In this document: positions 14,046 to 27,555 of the stretch, piece after piece | How positions within the stretch are numbered: position 1 is the stretch's first letter | Layout of the letters: each line of letters opens with the position of its first letter | DNA from: Epiperipatus broadwayi | Taxonomy: Eukaryota; Onychophora; Udeonychophora; Euonychophora; Peripatidae | Length of the DNA stretch: 64,000 nucleotides | Direction of reading: 5' to 3' | NCBI GenBank assembly: GCA_028023455.1 | Contig: JAQFVV010000112.1 | Span: 2,170,001-2,234,000, forward strand | The notes under the pieces: model-generated | Database searches by the model: none | What the model saw: the letters and a program-made list of their open reading frames with translations, nothing else | What the model was told of the DNA's origin: nothing | Position numbers and translations under genes: made by a program

Positions 14046-14049
14046 ACAC

Positions 14050-14155
14050 TGCTCAGAAATTCATAAGTTTGAATACTAAAAGCGATGGGTGGAACTATGA
14101 TTATTGAATCTATGCTCCAAAGTCTACCACCTCTGTTACTACATTAAAATCCACA
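14050..14155 (-). repeat. SINE-1-like short repeat (decayed)
   Basis: Matches the reverse-oriented form of the dispersed repeat at 21835-21945 (TTTGAATACTAAAAG ... ATGCTCCAAAGTCTACCAC ... ACTACATTAAA). Weak but colinear. Confidence 0.35.
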
Positions 14156-15919
14156 AGTCACTACCATTGATGATCTTCTATTATTGCTTAGTTTTAACAT
14201 ATTACCATTTATTTCTTATTTCCTTCTTTGACTAGAAAACTCAATACACATACATGTATGAATAAAGAAAGGCTATGCATCAAAGTCTCATAGCACAGAT
14301 TTCAGGAAAACTTGGTAAATCTTCCTATGTAATTACTTTACAAAATTGTTTGTTATGACTTTTCCAGCATTTAATGTGCTGAGATAAAATAATTTCATTG
14401 AGTAACTGATAGAAAATGCACTTTAAAATGTATTGATCAATCCCAACTGAGGTAGATTTACCATGTCTATAATTAAATATTATTTAGAAAGAGATTGAAA
14501 AGATCTCAATTTCAGGCATAGTGAACAATCAAACCATTTAACTATCAGTAAAGTTTAAAGTAAATTTCAGGTAACTAAAATATACTTTTCAAGTAAGCTC
14601 ACAATTTTGACATGTAGCCATTATGTATCCATTCTAACAGGTCTTTCATCATTGGCTACTAAATGAGAATATCAAAATTGTTTATACTAAAATAAAGAAC
14701 TCATTAACATTTGACAAAACCAATCTATATCACTTTTTTGAGTCATCAGTATGAATGAATAATCAGCATATTGGTAATGCTAAATTGATCCTCAGATTAA
14801 ATTGTTGACTATCAGCCTTCTTCACTAGAAAACAAGGGTTTGAACTATAGCTTTTCAGAAGCCATTTTTAGAATTTTTAAAATTCAAGTCATTGGTCTTT
14901 TGAATAAGACATTGGATACTCTATGATTGCAATACAAGACTGTTCTCCATGCTGAAGAATGTTAATAACCATAATTTAATATATGTGTTTGGTAGTATCA
15001 TTTGGTATTAATTAATACTCGTTTATGTAGATGAATTATAAATAATCTTATGAAGCATTATTATCTATCTCCTCATAATATAAGCCACAGGAAAGTTTTT
15101 GACTCTTCCTGTAAATTAAATATATTACTATATTTAACAATGTTTTTATTATAATGATAATAATAATGTTGATGATGCTGACATAAATTGAAATTTTAGC
15201 AACTGAAACCAAAATGCAAATTAAAAATTATTGGCAAATATTTTAAATACCTGGCTACATATTGAGGCTGGAGATAATGATCTATATTGATTACTAGAAT
15301 CATAACAGTAGAAAATCTCAAAATGATGTAAATATTATAACCATACTTAGATACTATTCAGAAAAAGATAACTTTTAAAATTTTAATTGATGTGTGTAAC
15401 TATTAAAAACAAAAAACATTATTAAAATATGATGCCTTTAGGAGGTTTAATTTTTTTGAAACTCAATAATATTTATAAGATTCAGTAATGCAACACAGAC
15501 TTGATTTCTCCAAACTTCTCTGTCTTGGACATCTTTTCATTCAACCAGGTAGTCAGGCAATGAATGAAAGGAAAGGTACTGTATATCATTATTTGAAATA
15601 ATAACCAATATAACAAAAAAGTATAGAAATAAATGCATTACAAAAAAAAGCCTCCTGTGGCTTGGTTGTCCATATATCCCTGTTTTCCCAGAATTATAAT
15701 GCATTTTAGCTCTCTTGTTCCGGGGTCCTGACATATTCTTTTGGGACACTTAAATTATCCTGGCTTTCCTTAGCCAATCATTTTAACTTCATACTTAATT
15801 TTTATAAACTAATATTTATTCATTTAATATTTTATAATTACTTTTTTGATTGATTAATTAGTAAATTTCCCCCAAATGGAAGTGGCTCCCCATCAATTGG
15901 GTACATTAGTAACACTTTA
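14156..15919. other. gene-free stretch with a possible MITE remnant
   Basis: Mostly AT-rich DNA. Around 15650-15750, read on the minus strand, are phrases such as GGAAAACAGGGATATATGG and GTCAGGACCCCGG. They resemble the 'TGTCC...CCGG' ends of some DNA-transposon derivatives. No inverted partner or target duplication is seen, so the call is weak. The short minus-strand frame there is not convincing. Confidence 0.25.
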
Positions 15920-16022
15920 TTTCAATTTGGAAGTTTGAGCGCCAGACCTGCAAGGAAAAGAATTGATCTTGGTTTCTTCCAATACCAAGCTGGACATGAA
16001 CTATGCTAAGCAGCACAGGGTT
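15920..16022 (-). repeat. SINE-1 copy
   Basis: Colinear with 21835-21945 and 22495-22605 (TTTGAGCGCCAGACCTGC ... CTATGCTAAGCAGCACAGGG). These are reverse-oriented copies of the family whose plus-oriented members lie at 35725, 48160 and 55110. Confidence 0.55.
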
Positions 16023-16299
16023 CGTTTTAATAGATAATAAATGTATACAAACAATTCTCTGTTGTTTTTATTTATATTACGAAATAGTATATTGTTAGTA
16101 ATGTAAATGTGATTACGTATATGTTTTGTGTGTTTTTGTTTTTTTTTTGTACTGAAATATACGGTAATCTGCAATAAAGTTACTTTTTTTTTTTTAGTTG
16201 TGTATTCCGGTTAGGCCCTGTGGAAATATGGATACCCAACTTATTGCATCGTCTACATAAAATATGGAGGATACTATAAATAATTGAATGTTTAGCAGT

Positions 16300-16400
16300 C
16301 ACTTGGGAGATCATGTGATATTCGAGAGCATAAGTGATAGATTGATCCATGTGATCACAGGTCCATATCTGTCACATCCGGTCCTTGTGATTATTTTTTG
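16300..16400 (-). repeat. SINE-1-like copy (decayed)
   Basis: GATCATGTGATATTCGAG and the following AGTGATAGATTGATC match the start of the copies at 26470 and 26585 (TCATGTGATATTTCAGCAC...). Only the first half is recognisable. Confidence 0.35.
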
Positions 16401-18929
16401 GTCTATTCACGTTTTTATCAATTCAAAATTTAATTTTGTAGGTAATCAACTAGACTATAAACCTGATGTAAAATTTTTAAATAATTAACAATGACATTAC
16501 CATAATTACTAATCTCAAGTATTATACAGATAATTAAAAGAACTGTTAATTGTTTAATTATGAATATAAATGCAAATTTGTTAAATAACAAAGGCGCAGA
16601 TTATTATATTAAAAGAATATGCATTTGATAAAATAAATTCTTATAATTTTGTTTAAAGTTTTAAATCTTTTTTTTTTATTACGCGTACTCCATCCTCCAC
16701 CCCTTTAATTTAAAAACCAATCGAATTAAAGTTCCAAATCACGTGATTACTGGAGTCATTAAATAACTAAATTATTTTTAAAAATTGCTTCACATCTATA
16801 TTTAATTCAATTTTCACAAATTTAATTATAATAAACTAATTTAATGGTTTGTTATTATTTTTTTTAAAAAAAAATCATCTTCGTATAAGCAGTAAATAAA
16901 AATTTGATATTTAATTTCAGAAATTTTATTTTGATCTTTCTAAAAACTGATAATAAATAAACTTTTTTTTTATCCATGGGTTTATGAATAATCATGGATG
17001 TAATAAAGTCGTTATTTCTTAATGGATAGTTTAATTTCCTGGTTTAATCTGCCATAACATCAAATAAATTATATAAATATTAATTAATCAACAGACACTA
17101 GATAGAATCCCAACATTTCATACAGCCAGAAGTCTTGATATGCATTCTGTTATCCAAATTAATGACTTGAAAATTTCAATATCCTAAAGTTTTGAACTGA
17201 CATTTAATTTACTTATTTTGCTTAAATCACTGAAATCAGATGAATAATTATATATTCTAATGACATCTGTTTTATAAATCACAAATTTATTCATCTTTTT
17301 AAAAGCATACAAATATCAGTATTTTCCTTTTAAATATGATCACCAAAATTCTTGCTCTGAACAATTTAGCACAATGGTAGTGGTGAAATTAAGAGCTAAA
17401 ACTTCATTGATTAAGTTCCAATTTAGCAAAGTAAAAAAAAAAAAAAAGGATTGATCTGTTACATTTCATTTGAGTACTTGAATATGACATAACCTTCCAA
17501 GTAACTGACTATTTTTTTAACAAACAACCTCACCCAAATATATGGAAAAAAATACTCTCTTCTTTATACTGAACACTTACTTATTTTCACATTTACTATA
17601 AGCTTGAATAATTAAGGACCACTAGATATTAGTGTTATTATATTCACATCCTGAAACCAATTTAAGCATCCTAGCCAAAGTGTAAAGGGGAGCTACAGTT
17701 TGCAAAGTTGGTGTCATTGTGTTAGATCTGTATGAGTGTAACCCTTTAAAAACTCCAGGGTTTTCTGATGAATCATTTTCATTATATTTGGCGCAAAATT
17801 TCAAACATTCTATTATTTTTGATAAACTATTTCTCGTTTTTTATTTCATTTGCTCATAGTATTTCAATTTTTCTGTGCTATAAACCTCAATATATTATTA
17901 AGAAATATTAATGTGCCCTAAAAATGATAATGAAAATGCATTTTCTATGCATTTTAGTGAATTGTGGCATTTTTCACATTTTAAAAAAATTCTATTTCAA
18001 ATAATTACTAACAACTAAACAGCTTGCTAATTTCCAGGGCACTTGTTGCATGCATTGATATGAGCAAAAGAACTTTGACAGAACTTGCCAAAATGATGTT
18101 TCTGACATTGCTGTAATTAGCAGCATCTTTGAATAGAATCTTAAGCATCAGCTAAAATAATTCTTCTTTAAAAATAGCTTAATTAGTTGTATTTATATGA
18201 TAATTGAATAAAATACTGACTGATTATTATATTATTGATATTTTCAAGGACAAATTTAATAATTAATTTTTATATTTTTTCCTGGGCATACTGCTGCACT
18301 GCAGTGCTTATATACCAGTTGCCACTGTATATCATTTCACTACTGCACCAAACTATTCAAGGTTCTACTTTATATGATAGTGTAAATGAAGTACAAAAAT
18401 ATAAGAACAATTTATCCAAACCACTTCAAACACTTTTTAGCAAAACTCTTTATTTGTACATATACATACACCTATGTTTCGACTAACCTGTAGTTTATTT
18501 TAGTCTCTTAAAAAAAAAAAGTGTAACTTTGGTAATATTTACAAAAACATAATTGTAAACTCAATCTATTATGTTTTGATAAAACTGTTTTAATGTAGAA
18601 ATAAATTTTCTCTCTTATTATAAGTATTACAAGTATAAGCCTGATTGTTCTATAGCATATTGACTAATATTGTTTCTATTTGTAAGGTAATATTATAAGT
18701 TCAACAAAATGTCACATGAACTTTTTAGTTTACTTTTAACATATGCTTTAAAATTCATTTTTCTTTACTTCATAACCATAGATGATAGCATTATTATATC
18801 CATATTACCCAATTGGTTTTTAAAAATGTTACCTTTATCAATGAGATGTTCAAATCAGGAATGAATGTGGGTACGTGTCTAGTAACTATCATTATTTTCT
18901 TTATGCTATCAAACTAATAGCAAAAATAA
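16401..18929. other. gene-free AT-rich stretch
   Basis: Homopolymer-rich. A possible fragment of the 'CTAGTCTG' family lies at about 17095-17150 (ACACTAGATAGAATCCC). The short frame at 18235-18486 is AT-driven and resembles nothing I know. Confidence 0.4.
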
Positions 18930-20960
18930 ATTTTATTTCAACCTTTGATCCTTCTTTCCAAAAACATTTAGATAGCAGCTTAGTGTTTAAAAAGACATAA
19001 AAAACTATACAAAATGAATTGCTACAAAATATGTTAGAAGTTTGTCAAGAACAAATAGCTTCAGAAATTTAAAAAACATCGTATGTAGCTATCATGGCTG
19101 ATGATAATATGGGTGTTTCTGAAAATAAACAATCAGTTATTGTTTTCCTTATAATCTTCATGGAGTAATTTATGAGTAATTTTTTAATCTTGAAAATGTA
19201 AGTGCAGATGGCACGTCTAAATGTTTACTTAATGACATAATTCAAGCAAATTAATAGTTCAAACATATGATGAAGCTAATGTTATAAGGTTGAGCAAGGA
19301 TGGGTGCAATATAACATATAACAGGTTTTTAAAAATGCACATTTTATTCACACACCAACTAAACTATTATGAAACATGTTTCTGCATGCCTTAAATCTGT
19401 GGCAATTGTTTTTTGAAAATCTATTGAAATTGCAACATTATTTGCAAAATATCTGCACAGAATGGCAACATTAGATAAATATGTTAATGCATATATTCCG
19501 AAATCATCAAACACATTGGAATTTTAATGTAACATTATAAAATGTTTCGAGAAATTGTAGTCCTTAAAAATTACTGACTAAATTAGATAAACTTTGACAG
19601 AAATTTTAGGATTATTTAAAAATAAAACATTTTTATTTTGGCTACAACTTTTTCATAAAATTGTGCCACATATTGAAATATTATATAACCAAATTCAATA
19701 TAGAAATGTTAATGTTTATAAAACTCAAAAAGCATTGAATGAAATTTGTAAAGCAATTTCAGAAATTTGTAATTCAACCTTTTGTGAATCTTGTACCATG
19801 TGTAAAATTATAGAGAGTAAAGAAATGAGCAAAAAGTTTAGACTTTGTGACTAATTATTCCAATGTATAAATATATAAAATGCACTAAAACACATAAAGT
19901 TGAAGATAAAGAAATCTTAATACTGTAGATTGATATAAACTAAATATATGTATCCAAGTATGTGGCTAAGCACTTTTGAAAGCTGAGGTCCTCATATTCA
20001 TAGCCATCTTGTAAATAAATAAGTTGGTTAAGAGCAATGCAAATTTATGTAAATGAGTTGGTTAAGTATTCCATTTCTTGGAGATCTTATAACAAGAGTC
20101 ACAGTTCAGGTGGTCATGATTGCCAGCCTAAAGACACAGTAGTTGTTTGCAGAGAGCGACACGATCTTAAAAGAAAAATAAAGAAAGCTTACTTTATTGC
20201 TAAAGATAACAACTCTATAAACAGAAAAGACTCGTGTTATAAGATCTCCAGGAAATGAAATACTTAACTACCTCATTTACATAAATTTGCATCACTCTTA
20301 ACTAACCTATTTATTCCCAAGATGGCTATAAATATGAGGACCTCGGCCCTTGAAAGCACTTAGCCACATACTTGGATACATATATTTAGTTTATATCAAT
20401 CTACAGTAGTAAGATTTCTTTATTTTCAGCTTTGTGTGTTTGTGCGTTTTAGCGCATTTTATATATTTACACATTCGAGAGTAATTGAAGTATATGACTG
20501 TGAAAAGGCAAAACAAAAATTTGCTTTTATGAGTCATTTAATAGCGACTAAACCATTCTATCAAGAGAGTTTTGAGAATTACCATAAGGAGTTACCAATT
20601 TTTGAAATAAAGAAAACATATAATAACTATTCAGATCTGGTTCAAGAAAAATTAGAAACACAATTATAAATATTTTATTCGCAAAACAATTTCACAACTT
20701 TAATGAGTTACTTGCATGATAACATTTATTTACAGAAGAAAATTTGTCAAGTGTTTTTACTGAAATAATCAAACTTATAAAATACTGATTACATTTCGGA
20801 TGACTACAGCAGCCTGGGAAGAGGATTTTCTACTATACAAAGAATAACATCATTTTTAAGAAATAGTACAAACCAAGAGCAATTAACTGCCCTATCAATA
20901 ATTTTCATTGAAAAAAACCTATTTCACAAATAAAAAAATTTAATGGAAAAGTGATCAAAA
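18930..20960 (+). pseudogene. decayed hAT transposase (ZMYM1/DUF4371-like)
   Basis: Remnants of a ZMYM1-type hAT transposase, read left to right. Around 19090, IMADDNMGVSENKQSVIV corresponds to the 'IMADETTD...NKEQ' catalytic region. Around 19265, QTYDEANVIRL corresponds to 'QGYDGASNM'. At 19594-19854, FWLQLFHKIVPHIEILYNQI and the following ALNEICKAISEICN match the central helical region. At 20436-20669 the frame resumes (EVYDCEKAKQKFAF ... LVQEKLETQL). Around 20810-20930, GRGFSTIQRITSFLRNSTNQ with ALSIIFIEKNL is the hAT C-terminal dimerisation region. Frameshifts and stops separate the parts, and a palindromic insertion (19866-20474) splits the middle. In life it would have been a nuclear DNA-cutting transposase; this copy is dead. 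Terminal repeats were not found. Confidence 0.75.
19866..20474. mobile_element. 600-bp palindromic (foldback) insertion
   Basis: Left arm 19866-20100 and right arm 20229-20474 are inverted copies. The outer sequence is ATATATAAAATGCACTAAAAC against its complement with single differences. Middle matches include CTAAGCACTTTTGAAAGC and TATCCAAGTATGTGGCTAAG; the inner pair is AGATCTTATAACAAGAGTC / GACTCGTGTTATAAGATCT. The loop is about 128 bp and has no known coding. Arms are roughly 90% identical by eye. It lies inside the hAT transposase relic, so it arrived after that element or arose by local inversion-duplication. Confidence 0.8.
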
Positions 20961-21094
20961 AATTTTGTCTAGCTAAAAATCAAGGAAAAGATTTTATATT
21001 TAAATAAAAATTATTTTTCTTTTCATATAAGTTTATTTTTTAATAAATTGAGTACAATTTTGATATATTTCATTTTAGTCATAAAGTACGTAAG
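20961..21094. other. AT-rich spacer
   Basis: Low-complexity AT between the hAT relic and the repeat copy at 21096; nothing recognised. Confidence 0.5.
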
Positions 21095-21095
21095 G

Positions 21096-21290
21096 ATTGC
21101 ATTAGATCCTAAGATCTAAATGCAGTGCTCTCAGATCCATGGCTCCTCACTGATGAAAGCATAGCTAGAAACTAGTCTGAGGATATTGGATGAGTAGGCA
21201 CTAGATATGAAAAAGCTTCTTGCATCCATTGATTACTAAGGTTTGCACTTGGTGGTGCTACTGTATAGAAAATTTTCTACTGTTAAAAAC
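21096..21290 (+). repeat. 'CTAGTCTG' family repeat, plus copy
   Basis: Contains the family landmarks in order: GCATTAGATCCTAAGATCTA, CAGATCC...CTCCTCACTGATGAAAG, AAACTAGTCTGAGGATATTGG, GTAGGCACTAGATA, CATCCATTGATTACTAAGG, GGTGGTGCTACTGTATAGA. Same family as the four-unit array at 45490-46985. Function unknown, no coding. Confidence 0.8.
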
Positions 21291-21834
21291 AAAAGATCTT
21301 AAATCAACAATCGGGTGAATATTTTTATATGTAAGTTCAAAAGATAAATTTTAGTTCTCATTACGATCTAATTGTATAATATGTACAGTAATTAATTTTA
21401 TATATAGTTTTATATTTATATTTTTGATACTTAAATATTTGTTTGGATGGTAATTTGGATCTAGACCATAGGTCTGGAATGGATTATTCCTGAAGACATA
21501 TTCCTAAAGACATATATTTCAATGTAAGATATAATCAATGGTGATATAATAAATAGCACTTTGGAATCAATTAATTTAATATAGAAACCTCCATTGCATT
21601 TGTGTCTGTTTAAAATATGTGACTTATCAATGTCTCTGTATTTATTTCACTTTCAGATTATGTTAACTCTCCACCTGGTCAGATTGAATCATTAGACAAT
21701 CGAGTGTTATAGTTAAGTAAATTAATCATCATATGATTAGTAACCTGTAAGTTCAAATGGTGCATAAGCACCAAAATGGAACATAAGAATTTCATTAATT
21801 AAATATTTGAATGGCTTTACTACTCAGGGGTTTG

Positions 21835-21945
21835 TAAGAAGTTTGGGCACTGGAAATACCAGAAATGGAATTACTCTGGGAACTTCCATACTAGTATCTA
21901 GCATACTATCACTACACTAAACTATGCAGGGCAGAGTTCCATTGA
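21835..21945 (-). repeat. SINE-1 copy
   Basis: Reverse-oriented copy: GTTTGGGCACTGGAAATACC ... AGCATACTATCACTACACTA ... CTATGCAGGGCAG. The complement gives an A-box-like TAGTGATAGTATG and the body seen at 35725. Best-preserved reverse copy together with 22495. Confidence 0.65.
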
Positions 21946-22494
21946 ATTGACTGAAATGATGATTTGTATCTCTTTATCTGAGAATTGATCTATAAACCCT
22001 TTGCTCTTGAATCCATCACTCTTACTATTAAAACAAATCACATAGCTATGATATCACTTGATTGTTGCAGCGATAGTTTGTCAATGTTTTGGAATCTTTA
22101 TTATCAATATTTTGCAAATATTCAAAATAATTAAATGCTTTGGGATGAGTCAGGCAAAAAATTTACCCAAAGAATTCTTAGATATTTAAGTGCATATTTA
22201 AGTTAAGAATCCTGAAATATTTATTAAGATTACATAGAAAAGTAGAGATGGCCACAGGTTTAATGGTCATGGGAGAATAGCATCTTCCCCATGTACATTA
22301 AAATTGCATCATATTATAATTATCTGGCCAACCTTAGGGTTTTACCTCTTTAACTAAAAATGGATAGACCACTATTGGATGGCTAAAAGAAAAATCCTAT
22401 GTCTGTTGATGGCCTGAATAAAATTAGGTTCACTTGGCTTATAAAAAGCAAAAATAAATAATAAAATGGCTATATTGCTTGAGAGTTAATATAA

Positions 22495-22605
22495 AATTTG
22501 GCCACTGGAAATGCCAGCACTGTAATCAACATAGGATTTCACACTCCAGAGTCTGACACTCTATCATTGATTAAACCATACAGGGCATTTGGCATATGAC
22601 TTTAG
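22495..22605 (-). repeat. SINE-1 copy
   Basis: Colinear with 21835-21945: TTTGGCCACTGGAAATGCCA ... CACTCTATCATTGATTAAAC ... ATACAGGGCAT. No target duplication recognised. Confidence 0.6.
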
Positions 22606-23615
22606 GTCATAGGCATGATAAAACTAATATAATAAAATGAAATTTCTGAGTCATAATAATCAGTCAGCATATAATAAAAACACTAGAAACACTACTAACT
22701 TTGTCTTTTATTATATCATTACAAATACTGTATCAACAACAATTATAACATGATTTTCTTATATGCTTCTAAGATCATGTCATGTCTCCATAGTGAATTC
22801 TAGAGCTATTGTATGCTTGACTAATATGATGGTCACTCTATAGTACTGAAATATCTTCATTCTCAGACTGGTTTTGAACTTTTACCTTTTTTGATGAAGA
22901 GTAGAATCCAAAGATGAAACTAATAAATTCATGCAGCTACTAGTCACTTTTTTACGCCTTTATATTATTCAAATGGAAATCACATTACTATTAGTAGTAG
23001 CATTCTTATTTAAAGGATAAAAGAAGATGACAATTGGTATAATTGCTAAATTACTAAATATACAAAACTAACTTGGTATTAGATCTACATATGAGAGTTA
23101 GCCTGTGTTAAAAACCTTAGAGTTTTATTGAAATTCAGGTTGTAAGTTTAAATAATGTGAATCATTTCAGTTCCAGTTTTGAATTCTAGTCCTCAGAGAC
23201 AAAGACAAAAAGCTAAAAATTTTATGAGCAGGGATATTATAGCACTGTATCATCCAATGTCCATTGTATACTTGAGTTTATGAATTCTAGAGTATAGTGA
23301 ATAAATCTGTTTTTAAAAATGTCCTAATAGTTCAATTTAGACATTTTGGCTTGCATAAAAATTAATATATATATATAATTTTATAATAATAATAAAAAAA
23401 CCCACTATTAATTAATTTCCATTATTTGACATGAAATTTACATGCTTTAATAGTTTATACAATTTTTGGTTAATGAAATCAGTGTTTTTAAAATAGCAAG
23501 TTTTAGTCAAACAATCAAGAAAAATTAGGATTTCACCCGCCATTTCTTTTTCTTTATATTTTGATTAGCTGTGAATGCTTTTTAGTGAATTAGTCATGAA
23601 ATTTCACTGAAAGAT
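22606..23615. other. gene-free AT-rich stretch
   Basis: No coding or element recognised, apart from short AT repeats. Confidence 0.4.
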
Positions 23616-23840
23616 GTGATGATGATGTGATGTGATGTACTGTGGCTTCTCCTTAAATGAAGTCAAGAATATCTGAGCAATTATGCCCAGATAAACATGT
23701 TAGCCACTTAATTTTCCATTCCTCACTCTAAGTTTTCCCATATTCTGCTCCATCCCATTTCCACAACATAATCTTTGTCAACTCTATGGCCTTTTTATCT
23801 AAATCCCCTTATCTTTTCCCAAACCCAGCATAAAAACCAA
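23616..23840 (-). mobile_element. zinc-finger LINE 3' fragment, reverse copy
   Basis: The complement matches the 3' half of the LINE frame at 28395-28885: GGCCATAGAGTTGACAAAGA, TTATGTTGTGGAAATGGGAT, GGAGCAGA(T)TATGGG and the terminal CATCACATCAC microsatellite, which is here GTGATGTGATGT at the left edge. It is 5'-truncated, as expected for target-primed insertion. Confidence 0.75.
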
Positions 23841-26465
23841 TAATTCACTTTCTGTATAATCACTGATACACCATCTAGTGAGCATTCTAAGAAAAATTAC
23901 AAAACCACTATCAGGGTGGTTTGAAATTCAGCCTATCAATACTAGCCAGGCTGGATAACCCTGAAATATTGTGATGTCATATTAAATCATCATCAATTCT
24001 TAATATATACAAAATTGGAAAAAATCTGCCCAATAAAAGTACGCTAAAAATCAATTACAAAATTTTTTTGATCCAAATAAACAAACAAACAGAATTTCTA
24101 AGTTTAAAAAAAGCATTTACTAAAAAAAAAAAATGTAGATATAAAACTAGATGTAAATAATATGGAAATTCTTAATGTTATTAAAATTACTTTTACTTTA
24201 ATTTACTTACCTACCTATGAGATATACAAATATGTATTATTTCTAATATTCTATTCTTTTTTAATTTTTTTTTTTTTTTTACTTCTGGGGTTAGAAAAGC
24301 AATGCTCATAGTATTTTATATTGTTTCTGCTGGTAATGAAAATATATGTGGAAGTAAATTTTTTATATGCTTGAAATGTGATTTACAAAGAGATATAAAA
24401 TCTTTGCATTATTATATCTTTAACATTTATCTTTAAATTTTTTTTATTTCTATAAAAAATACAAAAAATTAAAAAAAAAATTTCAGAAATTGAAATGATA
24501 AATGTTAGAGATAACAATGATGGGATTTTATATCATTTTATAAATCACATTTTATGTAATTAGCATTATATATACATTTATATTAAAATATTCGTGTGTT
24601 TCATATATAAATATAAACTTGAAAATAATATTTTAAATGTTCATACTCTTCATAAGCAACTTGTGCTTAAATTGTTTTCTTTTACACAAGGAATCGATAT
24701 GAGTGGGAGAGTTTTAAATATTTTAAAATTATAATACAAACCATATGAGCTCCCCCCCCCCTTTGTTTTTTAAATTATTTGGATTTAATATAATTATATA
24801 TTAGAAAAAAAAACAAAAAAATGATGAGCTGTTTTTGAAAGCCTAAATAGGTCATAGTAAAGATAAAAACAAACCATCTTTAAATACACCACTGTAGAAC
24901 AAAGTTATCTCCAACAACTTCTCATAGAATAACAGTAATGAAGAAGCCAATACTCATCAGACATGCCAATAGCCAGGCAGTGAGAGTTTGTGCATTATCC
25001 CATTCTTGTTTAATAATTTGTCTAAAAATATTTACACCTCATTTACCAGCCCATAATTGCTAATAATCTGAAAAGGCTAATTGAAAGAAAAATTATAAAA
25101 CAGTAAAAAAACTTCAAATTTACTTAGCCCCAATTCAACCCCAGTCATAGGTATTACAGATAGATGCCCTGAAATTAAAGTTCTGAATACAACTAAAAGA
25201 CTTTTCCTAAAATATGAGGAGCCAATAAGTGTTCAATTAGTTTCAATTGGATATAAGGATATAATTCAGGTGGTATTATAAAGCATTGACAATAATAATA
25301 AAAAACACAAATAAGAGATTACTAAGAAAAAAAATAATTAAATTATTTAGTGCCAGATGTTCAGGGACTCAAGCTCCAAACATGTCAAATAGAGGGGTAC
25401 TGCACTGCAATATGTCCCTCTAGCACTGCATCAATTCCACGGTTCTTTTACAATGAAGTAAAGGCTTAGTAAGTTGTATGTCAACTAATAACAACTATTT
25501 CTGCTGATAATCAAATTGTTATTCATTGGTCAAGGTACTGTATTCCCTATAAATCTATCTTCAAAACAAAAACTTGTACATGTATACAGCTATTTAAATT
25601 AATATCTTGTTTAATTTCAAGTTATGATAATATAATTATGAAAGGATGATCTGGAGGTTGTGATTCTGGTTAAAAATCAAGTTAATTGAAGATGACATGT
25701 AACATAAGTATTATTCTTAATGTCTTTTCTCGTTATTTTATTTATAATTGATAGCTGATCAATAAGTGATTGCAATATGGATTGTGTTTCTTGTCACATG
25801 ATTCCATCTATCAAACATCAATATTGGTTAACATATACAAAAGCTAAGTATCCAGCAAATTAAATTTCTCAACAGACTTTACATTGAGCTCCAAGTTAAC
25901 CCTTAATCTTCAAATGCTATAACCACTTAACAACCTGACATTGATATATTTTGTGGTCTGTACAAATGGAATCATTCTGGTGCATGCATATGTTTCAGTG
26001 ACAAAATGACTGGTTATCTCTTCAAGATGACGGTAGTGTCATCTCTGGATCAATGCAGGTAATATGTAGTGACATAGTTTAGTGATTCACTACAAAAATT
26101 CTAAGGTGTTATCATGTTAGCAATATAGGTTATGACATAAAGTGTGACATATTTTTTACATAAAGTGTGACATATTTTTTACATTAACTCACCATAGTGA
26201 ATATTTTGAGGAAACTATCACTCAACATTTCCTAAAAATAGTGTAAATATTGTTACTGTTTCTAAATTATATACATAACAAACAAAAACAATATTAAGAA
26301 AGACATATGGAATTGTAAAAAGAGATAGGAAAATATATGTAAATTAAACTAGAAATATATATAATTATTAAAACTAGCTGTGTTTCATTGTGGCTCATTT
26401 GAGTAAACAAAATATCATATATAATCTTATGGCAAATATAAAATACATTGAATAGTTGTTTAGAG
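23841..26465. other. gene-free stretch
   Basis: AT-rich, with a C-run at about 24751-24761. A 24-bp unit (ACATAAAGTGTGACATATTT...) is duplicated in tandem at about 26134-26188. A stretch around 25355-25450 looks less AT-biased but matches nothing I know. Confidence 0.4.
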
Positions 26466-26469
26466 GGTC

Positions 26470-26690
26470 ATGTGATATTTCAGCACTAAAAGTGGCATAT
26501 TAATCCTGGATCCAGATATTTTTAAATGTTGAGTCTATCTTTTATCATTATGTTGAAGTACAATGGGAAAAAATGTTTTGATGCTCTGGAAGTCATGTGA
26601 CATTTGAACATCAAGTAATTGGATGACCATTGATCTGGAAATCCTTAGTTCTCAAGTCCATTTTTAAAAACTATCAATCTTAACACTTAT
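26470..26690 (-). repeat. two adjacent SINE-1-like copies (decayed)
   Basis: About 26470-26560 and 26580-26690 both start with TCATGTGA-type sequence. They then run through a CACTAAAAGTGGCA / AACATCAAGTAATTGG segment and a GATCCAG / GATCTGG segment, and end with GAGTCTAT or GTCCATT. Both are reverse-oriented relative to 35725. Confidence 0.4.
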
Positions 26691-27454
26691 TCTATTGGAT
26701 CATACTGTCATGATTTGCAGTATTTCATGTAAAATGTTTTTTTATACAGATGCAAAACTGAACATGTCTAACAAAATAGAGGTGTTAAAATGCAAACAAG
26801 TTTATTTACAGTTATAAAAATAAAATCTATCAACCAAAGATATATTAAAATTTTCAATTTTTCTCATGTTATGGATTTCAGTTTCATTATTGGTATGCTA
26901 TTAGAATTGGAAGAAAAAATACAAAGAAGAAAAATGCTAATATGCAAAAAGGCCTATGGTACATGCATCTACAGTCCTTCAAAAAAATATTGTTTTACAT
27001 ACACATGTATGTATGATACAGTTAATAGTTCAGCTCTGCAGATTTGATTCTTACTTCTGATGATTCAATATCAGATGAAATAATCCTCATGATGTAGAGT
27101 GTAATAAGTTACTTCTCAATTTCTGCACTTCATTATATAATCATTGAGAATATTCTCTATGTGCCCATTCTCTTATAGTCATATAACTTATCATTACTAT
27201 GATTTCAAAATTTTTGCACTCAGATATCACCACTAAGAGGAGCTACCGCTGCTATCTTGAATGCCTAGATTGAGAATTTTTCCCTTTTTGCAGGAAGTCA
27301 ATCAAAAACTTTTTCTCATCAGCTAAAAATGAAAATAAGTATAAAATGTGGCTAATACTCTTAGATATTTTATTATAAGACAAATGCTCCTCTGGCCTTC
27401 TTTTTCAAAAGCATAATAAAGAAGATAAATGATTTACTACTTGGAAGTTTTTTT

Positions 27455-27555
27455 TTAAGAAGTTCAAATACTGGAAGGGTCAGAGCTGAGGAATCTATGA
27501 ATCTTGAGTTCCAGAATTTACCTCTAAATGATGCAGAATACTATAATTCAATAGA
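27455..27555 (-). repeat. SINE-1 copy (decayed)
   Basis: AGTTCAAATACTGGAAGGG ... AATCTTGAGTTCCAGAATT ... matches the reverse-oriented family members at 21835 and 50845. Confidence 0.45.

Noticed and set aside
20037-20258. 73-codon open frame in the palindrome loop region
   Set aside because: Spans arm and loop of the inverted repeat; composition and position give no sign of a real protein.
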